From Leptolyngbyaceae cyanobacterium clean351 (GTDB lineage Bacteria; Cyanobacteriota; Cyanobacteriia; DAIDHW01): 64,000 nucleotides of DNA. Each line of letters begins with the position of its first letter. Position 1 is the stretch's first letter. A model generated the notes under the pieces. The model worked only from the letters and a program-made list of their open reading frames with translations. It ran no database searches and had not been told where the DNA came from. The stretch is taken from positions 682,353-746,352 of the forward strand of contig DAIDHW010000001.1 of NCBI GenBank assembly GCA_027451865.1. Direction: 5' to 3'. This document shows, piece after piece, positions 10,201-17,362 of this stretch. The position numbers were made by a program, and so were the translations under genes.

Positions 10201-10337
10201 GGCTTTATAGCCTCTGCGATCGAAAAGGCTGGGCAAAAGAAGCCCTAGCCTACAACAGTTTAGTCATCTCCTGGCCCGAAATCACTCGGCTAGCATTAGA
10301 GGAGCAGCATAAATCAGTCCAAACCAGTCTTCTATAG
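7245..10337 (+). CDS. DUF1156 DNA methyltransferase (anti-phage associated)
   Basis: A 1,030-residue protein. The start ([48 protein letters not shown]) is the DUF1156 domain. An AdoMet-binding motif follows at [15 protein letters not shown] (about residues 155-170). The catalytic motif [18 protein letters not shown] lies near residue 590, as in N6-adenine/N4-cytosine methyltransferases. A zinc ribbon, CPNPACG and later CIAC, lies between them. DUF1156 proteins occur with DUF499 in anti-phage loci, presumably marking self DNA. The gene starts 12 bases after vapC. Four GC-rich palindromic repeats are inserted in frame at about residues 252, 318, 911 and 930; one splits the zinc ribbon. I see no stop or frameshift. 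Confidence 0.85.
   Translation: [1030 protein letters not shown]
8000..8045 (+). repeat. In-frame palindromic repeat, copy A
   Basis: This is a GC-rich imperfect palindrome beginning CCCCTCATCCCC and ending GGGGTGAGGGGG. It is read in frame as [15 protein letters not shown] within the DUF1156 gene, between LYPKV and [10 protein letters not shown]. The inserted peptide is unlike its surroundings. It belongs to the same repeat family as the copies at 8200, 9978, 10035 and 11853. Confidence 0.8.
8200..8240 (+). repeat. In-frame palindromic repeat, copy B
   Basis: The palindrome centres on CCCCTAGTGGGAGAGGGG and ends GGGTGAGGGG. It is read as [14 protein letters not shown]. It sits between the CPNPACG and CIAC halves of the methyltransferase's zinc ribbon and is nearly identical to copy E in the DUF499 gene. 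Confidence 0.85.
9978..10021 (+). repeat. In-frame palindromic repeat, copy C
   Basis: A shorter, more diverged member: CCCCTTCTCCC, a short loop, then GGGAGAAGGGG. It is read as [14 protein letters not shown] near the C-terminus of the methyltransferase, 13 bases before copy D. Two copies so close together suggest a preferred insertion spot or local duplication with divergence. Confidence 0.75.
10035..10076 (+). repeat. In-frame palindromic repeat, copy D
   Basis: CCCCTCTCCCC, the loop TGGT, then GGGAGAGGGG and GGGTGAGGGA. It is read as [14 protein letters not shown], in the same reading phase as copies B and E. It lies in the C-terminal part of the methyltransferase just before [13 protein letters not shown]. 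Confidence 0.85.
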
Positions 10338-10349
10338 CTCCGTCCAATT

Positions 10350-10991
10350 ATGGTCACTTTACAACTCCGACAACTCACCGTCCCACCCGGTCAACGCCTC
10401 CTGATTCACGACCTGGATTGGTCAGAATTTGAAGCTATCCTCGATGAACTAGGTGAAAACCGAGCCAGCCGGATCGCCTATAGCGATGGAATTTTGGAAA
10501 TCAGGATGCCATCACCCAAACACGAGCGCGAGAAGTCCATTATTGGAGACGTAGTCAAGATCCTATTAGAAGAGCTAGAAATTGACTGCGAATGTTTTGG
10601 GTCAACCACCTTCAAGCGGCAGGCAATGAAGTACGGGATTGAACCTGATGAATGCTTCTATATCCAAAACCACCAGACCATGATTGGCAAGGATCGGCTG
10701 GATTTATCCATGGATCCGCCACCAGATCTTGCCATCGAGGTTGATATCACCTCCAAAACCCAAATTGATGCTTACATCCGCCTGGGTGTGCCGGAACTCT
10801 GGGTCTATGAAGATGCTGAGCTAAAAATCTACATCCTGGAAGCAAAGCAATATCAGACTTCCACCACCAGCCCAACGTTTCCGCAGCTACCGATTTTGGC
10901 ATGGATTGCAGAGGTGTTAGAGCAAAGTCGAGCGACCGGTCGAAGCCCTGCCTTGAGAGCCTTTCGCCAAAAAATTCGCTCAACCCTGTAA
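10350..10991 (+). CDS. Uma2-family (DUF820) putative endonuclease
   Basis: A 213-residue member of the Uma2 family, PD-(D/E)xK-fold proteins that are extremely numerous in cyanobacteria. Visible core residues are D100 in YGIEPDECFYIQ and E130 in PDLAIEVDITSKT, with HERE near residue 58. Cellular roles are largely unknown; many are thought to be transposon- or defence-linked nucleases. The gene begins 12 bases after the methyltransferase stop and is followed closely by the DUF499 gene, so it is probably co-transcribed. Whether it is part of the defence system or a passenger cannot be decided from sequence. Confidence 0.85.
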   Translation: MVTLQLRQLTVPPGQRLLIHDLDWSEFEAILDELGENRASRIAYSDGILEIRMPSPKHEREKSIIGDVVKILLEELEIDCECFGSTTFKRQAMKYGIEPDECFYIQNHQTMIGKDRLDLSMDPPPDLAIEVDITSKTQIDAYIRLGVPELWVYEDAELKIYILEAKQYQTSTTSPTFPQLPILAWIAEVLEQSRATGRSPALRAFRQKIRSTL

Positions 10992-11058
10992 GTAACGCTT
11001 GAGCTACCGGATCAACTTGCCGAATAAATTAATACTTATCCGCAAACCCATCCAACCT

Positions 11059-14000
11059 ATGGCGATTAGCAACTACGACCGAGTCGGCAAAGCCTTGAAT
11101 CTACTCCGTGATGGGCTATACCCCTACATTGAGCGGGAGATGAAGGCCATACATGGCGATCGGTGGTTGATTCCTGTTTCCTCTAGCCTGCCCGACCACT
11201 ATGTGGCTCGTCGTGAAGTTCAAGATATCCTCAAAGAAGATGTTTCTGCCCTGCTCATAGTGATGTGGGAGCAGTGGAATAATGTCTTTCGCAATACCTT
11301 GGGGCGCACCGAACGAAGTATCATCAGCGAGCTGCGAGATACCCGAAACGACTGGGCGCACACCTCCGCCTTCTCAACAGACGACGCCTATCGTGCCCTC
11401 GATAGCATGGCCCGTCTCCTCACTGCCATTTCTGCCCCAGAAGCCGATCAGGTCGAAAAACAGAAGCAAGAATTGCTGCGGGTTCGTTTTGAAGACCAAG
11501 CTCGGCGGGAAACTCGGCGTGCGGCAGTCGTTCCCACGGTCGGCCAGCCCATGTCTGGACTCAAGCCGTGGCGGGAAATTGCCACCCCTCACCCGGATGT
11601 CGCCTCCGGTCGCTACCAGCAAGCGGAATTTGCCGCTGATCTGTGGCAGGTCTACCTGGATGAAGGTTCTGATGAGTATCGCCTGCCGACCGAGTTCTTT
11701 CGCCGCACCTATTTAACGGATGGACTGAGGCAACTGCTCACGGGCGCACTGCTGCGCCTTAGTGGCAAGGGTGGCGACCCAGTCATTGAACTTCAGACCA
11801 ACTTCGGTGGTGGTAAAACCCACGCCATGCTTGCCCTCTATCACCTGTTCTCTTCTCCCCTCTCCCCTAGTGGGAGAGGAGCCGGGGGTGAGGGGCTGCT
11901 ACCGGGAATGGAACCCCTTTTCCAGGAAGCAGGGGTGAAGGAACCCCCTCAGAACGTCAATACTGTCATCTTGGTCGGTAACAAAATTTCCCCGGGCCAG
12001 ATTCATCAAAAGCCAGATGGCACCCGAGTGCGGACCCTTTGGGGGGAGATTGGCTGGCAACTCGGTGGCAAGGAAGGCTACGAGATGATGCGCGCAGCCG
12101 ACGAAAGCGCGACCAATCCGGGGGATACCCTCAAGGATCTTTTCAATAGGTATGCGCCCGTTCTCATCCTGGTGGATGAGTGGGTTGCCTACGCCCGTCA
12201 GCTCCACGATAAGAGCGATCTGCCCGCCGGAACCTTTGATACGCACTTCACCTTTGCCCAGACCCTCAGCGAGTCGGCCAAGAATGCCCAAAAAACCCTG
12301 TTGGTGGTCAGCATCCCCTCCTCTGATATTGAGATTGGGGGGGACCGCGGCAAGGAAGCCCTAGACAGGCTTAAAAACGCGATCGGTCGGGTGGAATCTC
12401 CCTGGCGACCCGCCAGCGCGGAGGAGAGCTTTGAAATTGTGCGGCGGCGCCTATTCCAAACGACCACTGACCCCAGCCTATTTGTGCAGCGGGACGCCGT
12501 GGTAAAAGCCTTCTTCGAAATGTATCGCGATCAAGGACAGGAATTCCCTAGGGAATGTGGGAAAACTGACTACGAGCGGCGCCTGCGAGAGGCATACCCC
12601 ATCCACCCCGAATTGTTCGATCGCCTGTATTCCGACTGGTCTACCCTCGACAAATTCCAGCGGACTCGGGGGGTGCTGCGGCTCATGGCAAAAGTTATCC
12701 ACTCCCTCTGGGAGCGCAATGACCAGAGCCTGATGATCATGCCAGCCCATGTGCCCATGGATGATCCCCAAGTACAAGCTGAACTGACTCGTTATCTGGA
12801 GGACAACTGGGTTCCCGTGATCGATAAGGATGTTGATGGATCCCATTCCCTCCCCCTTTCCCTCGATCGCGATAACCCTAACCTGGGTCGTTACTCTGCC
12901 TGTCGCCGCGTCAGCCGCACCGTCTACCTGGGGTCTGCGCCCACCCGCACCGTCTACCTGGGGTCTGCGCCCACCTTGCGCGCCGCCAATCGCGGGTTAG
13001 AAGACGGCAGGGTGAAGCTGGGCTGTGTTCAACCAGGGGAAACTGTTGCGATCTTTGGGGATGCTCTGCGACGGCTCACGGACCAGGCCACCTATCTGTA
13101 CTTCGACGGCAGTCGCTACTGGGTTTCCACCCAGCCCAATGTCAACCGCACCGCCCAGGAACGCGCCGATCAGCTTTTGAGCGACCGCTACCAAGTCTGG
13201 AAGGAAATCACGGATCGCTTAAAAGAATCCAGTAAGAAGCCCAGCGGCCGGGGAGACTTTGGGGCTGTCCACGTTGCCCCTGAATCCACCGCCGATATCC
13301 CAGATGACCCTTCCTTAGGGGTAAGGCTGGTGGTGCTTGATCCACAGCACCTCCACACTCGTTCAAGTAAAGATAGCCCAGCCCGCAGGTGGATTGATGA
13401 TGCTCTCAACCACAAAGGCAGTGGGCCGCGATACTACAAGAACACCCTGCTTTTTCTGGCCGCAGATAAATCTAGTACTGAAGATTTAGAACGAAAGGTT
13501 GCCCAGTACCTAGGGTGGGAATCTATCCTGGCTGATGATAAGCAGAAGACCCTTAACCTGGATAATTTTCAACGAAGTCAGGCTGAAACCAAACGCAATA
13601 GTACCAACGAAGACGTTGATCGGACCCTCTGTGATACCTATCAGTGGCTACTAATACCAACTCAAGGCGATCCCCAGGGCGGTATCGAGTGGAAGGAAAT
13701 CCGCCTGCAAGGGGGGGAGGGTTCGCCCATCCTTCGCGCCAGTCGCAAAGCAGTCTACGAAGGGGATCTCCTCACCAAGTACGCAGCTGCCAACCTGCGA
13801 CTCGAAGCACTGGATAAGCTTCTCTGGCGAGACACGAACCATATCGATCTAAAACGGCTTTGGGAATGTCTCACCCAGTACCTCTATCTCCCACGCCTAA
13901 AGGATGAGTCCGTTCTTCTGAAAGCCATTCAAGATGGGGTAGCCTCAACCGTGTGGGCTGATAGTTTTGCCTATGCGGAAGGCTTTGATGACGTCAAGGG

Positions 14001-14475
14001 CAAGTATCTTTGTCTGCGTACCGCCATGGTTATCAGTCCCAGCATCAGCCCTCAAAGCCTGCTGGTGAAGCCAGATGTTGCTCAACAGCAACTTGATGCT
14101 GAAGCGGCGCAGGCAATCACAAGCACTACGGTTGGAACAACTGGTGGCAGTACACCGTCTGTTCGCACCAGCAGTGACTCCCAGTATGGTTCTGGTGAAA
14201 ATGCTGCCAAGGATAGCGACGGGGTAGGAGCAACTCCCATCCTCCGTAGATTTTATGGAAATGTGGATATTGATGCGCTGCGGATTAACCGAGATGCCCC
14301 GACGATCGCCAACGAGGTGATTCAACACCTAATCACGTTGAATGGCGCGAGGGTCAAAATTACCCTGGAGATTGAAGCTGAAATTCCTGAGGGAGTACCT
14401 GATGACGTAGCGCGTACGGTTATGGAAAACTGTCGAACGCTCAAATTTAATCGTCAATCCTTTGAGCAGAGTTAA
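11059..14475 (+). CDS. DUF499 ATPase (anti-phage associated)
   Basis: A protein of about 1,138 residues. It starts with a Swt1-like/HEPN-type helical region ([24 protein letters not shown]). An AAA+-like ATPase follows, with Walker A at [10 protein letters not shown] (near residue 247) and Walker B at [14 protein letters not shown] (near 371). DUF499 proteins pair with DUF1156 methyltransferases in anti-phage loci, where they probably remodel or translocate DNA. A TTG at 10999 would add 20 residues, but [13 protein letters not shown] is the natural family start. A palindromic repeat adds about 15 residues after Walker A (near 265), and a 30-bp tandem duplication gives [10 protein letters not shown] twice near residue 620. 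The frame stays open throughout. Confidence 0.8.
   Translation: [1138 protein letters not shown]
11853..11895 (+). repeat. In-frame palindromic repeat, copy E
   Basis: CCCCTCTCCCCTAGTGGG with the complementary arm AGAGGAGCC and GGGGGTGAGGGG. It is read as [14 protein letters not shown], in the same frame as copies B and D, directly after the Walker A helix (LALYHLFS) of the DUF499 protein. It differs from copy B at only a few bases. Confidence 0.85.
12916..12975 (+). repeat. Perfect 30-bp tandem duplication in the DUF499 gene
   Basis: Two identical 30-base units (12916-12945 and 12946-12975) encode [10 protein letters not shown] twice in a row. Because the unit is ten codons, the frame is kept. 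Lack of any mismatch implies a recent slippage or duplication, or an assembly artefact. Confidence 0.95.
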
Positions 14476-14659
14476 CACGACAAAATCAATGAAGATCTAG
14501 GTATCGCCTCGGATTCCATAGATTGTCGAAGGTGCAAAGGAAGGGGTAAAGAAAGCCCGGTCGCGGGTGGGTGGATTGGCCCAGCTGCGGGGAGGGTGGA
14601 CCGCAATATTTACTAAAGACAAGCAGGCAAAAAAATCTTGCACAGGTTTTTAGAGCTAA

Positions 14660-15682
<1,023 letters not shown>

Positions 15683-15925
15683 AAGCGGGTTGTGGTGCTT
15701 TTGCGGGATGGCCAGTAACTATTTAGTACTTTTATCCTGAGGCTCCCCCCAGGACTCGGTCCAAAGTAAACAGCTTTTGACTCTAACCGGCCTCCAGGGT
15801 GCAAATACATGGCCTTACGCATCAAGGTTATGAATCAACCATGAGCCGGAGTAACCCTAAGTTTTGTTACTGGCCTTCAATGTTATAACAAAGGGGGAAT
15901 GTGAGACTGATGTGAGGAAATCTGT

Positions 15926-16948
15926 ATGGCTGTCAGTATGCTGCAAGCCCTGGAAGTGGGCAAGTATTTAGTTGCCCAGCGACTCAAGGGGCGCAAGCGC
16001 TTTCCCCTCGTGTTGATGCTAGAACCCTTATTCCGCTGCAATCTGGCCTGCTCCGGCTGCGGTAAAATCCAGCATCCCGTGGAGGTCCTGCGCCAACACC
16101 TAACCCCCGAACAGTGCTTTGCCGCCGTCGAAGAGTGTGGCGCCCCCGTCGTCTCCATTCCCGGGGGAGAACCCTTGATGCACCCCCAAATTGACGAGAT
16201 CGTCAAAGGGCTAGTAGAGCGCAAAAAGTTTGTTTACCTGTGCACTAATGCCATCCTTCTAGAGAAGAGTCTGGATAAGTTCCAACCCTCCCCCTACCTG
16301 AGCTTTAGCATCCACTTGGATGGCCTGCGGGAGCACCACGACCACTGCGTTGACCGCAAAGGGGTATTTGATATTGCCGTGAGTGCTATCAAGGCCGCCA
16401 AGGCCCGGGGCTTCCGAGTAACTACTAATACCACCGTATTTGAAGGCACGGACCCCAAGGAGATGCAAGAGTTTTTTGACTTTGTTACCGACTTAGGGAT
16501 TGACGGGATGATGATTTCCCCCGGCTACAGCTATGAGTGGGCCCCAGACCAGGAGCACTTCCTCGGCCGGGCCCAAACTACAGCCCTATTCCGGGAAATC
16601 CTCGCCCCCTACCGCAGCGGCCAGAAACAATGGAACTTTAACTTGAGTCCCTTTTTCCTCGACTTTTTGACCGGGGACAAGGACTACGAGTGCACCCCCT
16701 GGGGCAGCCCCAGCTACAGCGTCCTCGGCTGGCAGAAGCCCTGTTACCTACTTAACGAGGGCCACTACAAGAGCTTTGCCGAACTGCTTGAGCACACGGA
16801 CTGGAGCGAGTACGGCCATCGCAGCGGCAATCCCAAGTGTGCTGACTGCATGGTCCACTGTGGCTACGAACCGACCGCCGCCATGGACGCCATGGAGCCC
16901 ACCAACGTCGCCCGTTCCCTCGGGAGTATGCTGGGTCTGGCTCGCTAG
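15926..16948 (+). CDS. hpnH: HpnH, adenosyl-hopene transferase (radical SAM)
   Basis: This 340-residue radical SAM protein has the cluster motif CNLACSGC (C38, C42, C45) and continues with GEPLMHP and a C-terminal Cys-rich SPASM-like end ([12 protein letters not shown]). The whole protein follows the HpnH pattern. HpnH attaches the 5'-deoxyadenosyl group to diploptene, the first step in extended (C35) hopanoid side chains. The start is [14 protein letters not shown], with GAGG seven or eight bases upstream. No other hopanoid gene (shc, hpnG) is nearby, which is common in cyanobacteria. Confidence 0.92.
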   Translation: MAVSMLQALEVGKYLVAQRLKGRKRFPLVLMLEPLFRCNLACSGCGKIQHPVEVLRQHLTPEQCFAAVEECGAPVVSIPGGEPLMHPQIDEIVKGLVERKKFVYLCTNAILLEKSLDKFQPSPYLSFSIHLDGLREHHDHCVDRKGVFDIAVSAIKAAKARGFRVTTNTTVFEGTDPKEMQEFFDFVTDLGIDGMMISPGYSYEWAPDQEHFLGRAQTTALFREILAPYRSGQKQWNFNLSPFFLDFLTGDKDYECTPWGSPSYSVLGWQKPCYLLNEGHYKSFAELLEHTDWSEYGHRSGNPKCADCMVHCGYEPTAAMDAMEPTNVARSLGSMLGLAR

Positions 16949-17054
16949 AGCTGTCGGGCCGCCGCAAGTGTTAGAATGAAGCCGCAAATATTTGACCACC
17001 CCGCCCCCAGTTTGCCTCGGCCGTAAACGGGGGCTCGACCATTGGAGGATTTTC

Positions 17055-17303
17055 ATGCGTATCCCCGCCCTGTCCGAAGAACCTTGGAATCAAAGGGCCG
17101 CCATCATCCCCCTTACCCAGCGAGAATCCCTTTTGGCCTGGCTGGAAGAATCGGGTCGCCTGACTGCCCGCAGCGCCCAGGATTTTGACTACCGTCCTGA
17201 GGAAGCCCCAGAATTGGCGGAACTTATGCTCTCCGATGACCAGGAATTTGACATTGATGGGGAAGAATTTGGGGACGACATTGGCCTGGACGAGGACGCC
17301 TAG
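17055..17303 (+). CDS. DUF3134 family small acidic protein
   Basis: An 82-residue acidic protein with RAAIIPLTQRESLLAWLEESGRL followed by a run rich in D and E to the end. This matches DUF3134, a small protein family restricted to cyanobacteria with no known function. I chose ATG 17055 because it has an excellent GGAGG ribosome binding site and starts the conserved region; a TTG at 16992 is the longer alternative. A strong terminator follows 24 bases after the stop. Confidence 0.85.
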   Translation: MRIPALSEEPWNQRAAIIPLTQRESLLAWLEESGRLTARSAQDFDYRPEEAPELAELMLSDDQEFDIDGEEFGDDIGLDEDA

Positions 17304-17326
17304 GGAGCTTGGCTCTGTCCGTCAGG

Positions 17327-17351
17327 CCCCCTCTGCCTGAGAGGGGGTTTT
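17327..17351 (+). terminator. Rho-independent terminator after the DUF3134 gene
   Basis: The stem CCCCCTC pairs perfectly with GAGGGGG around a 7-base loop and is followed by TTTT. It sits between the rightward DUF3134 gene and the leftward P-type ATPase gene. Confidence 0.85.
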
Positions 17352-17362
17352 GTTTCCAGTCC

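Noticed and set aside
10999-11058. N-terminal extension of the DUF499 protein from a TTG start
   Set aside because: The 20 extra residues are basic and unconvincing; the natural start [13 protein letters not shown] follows at 11059.
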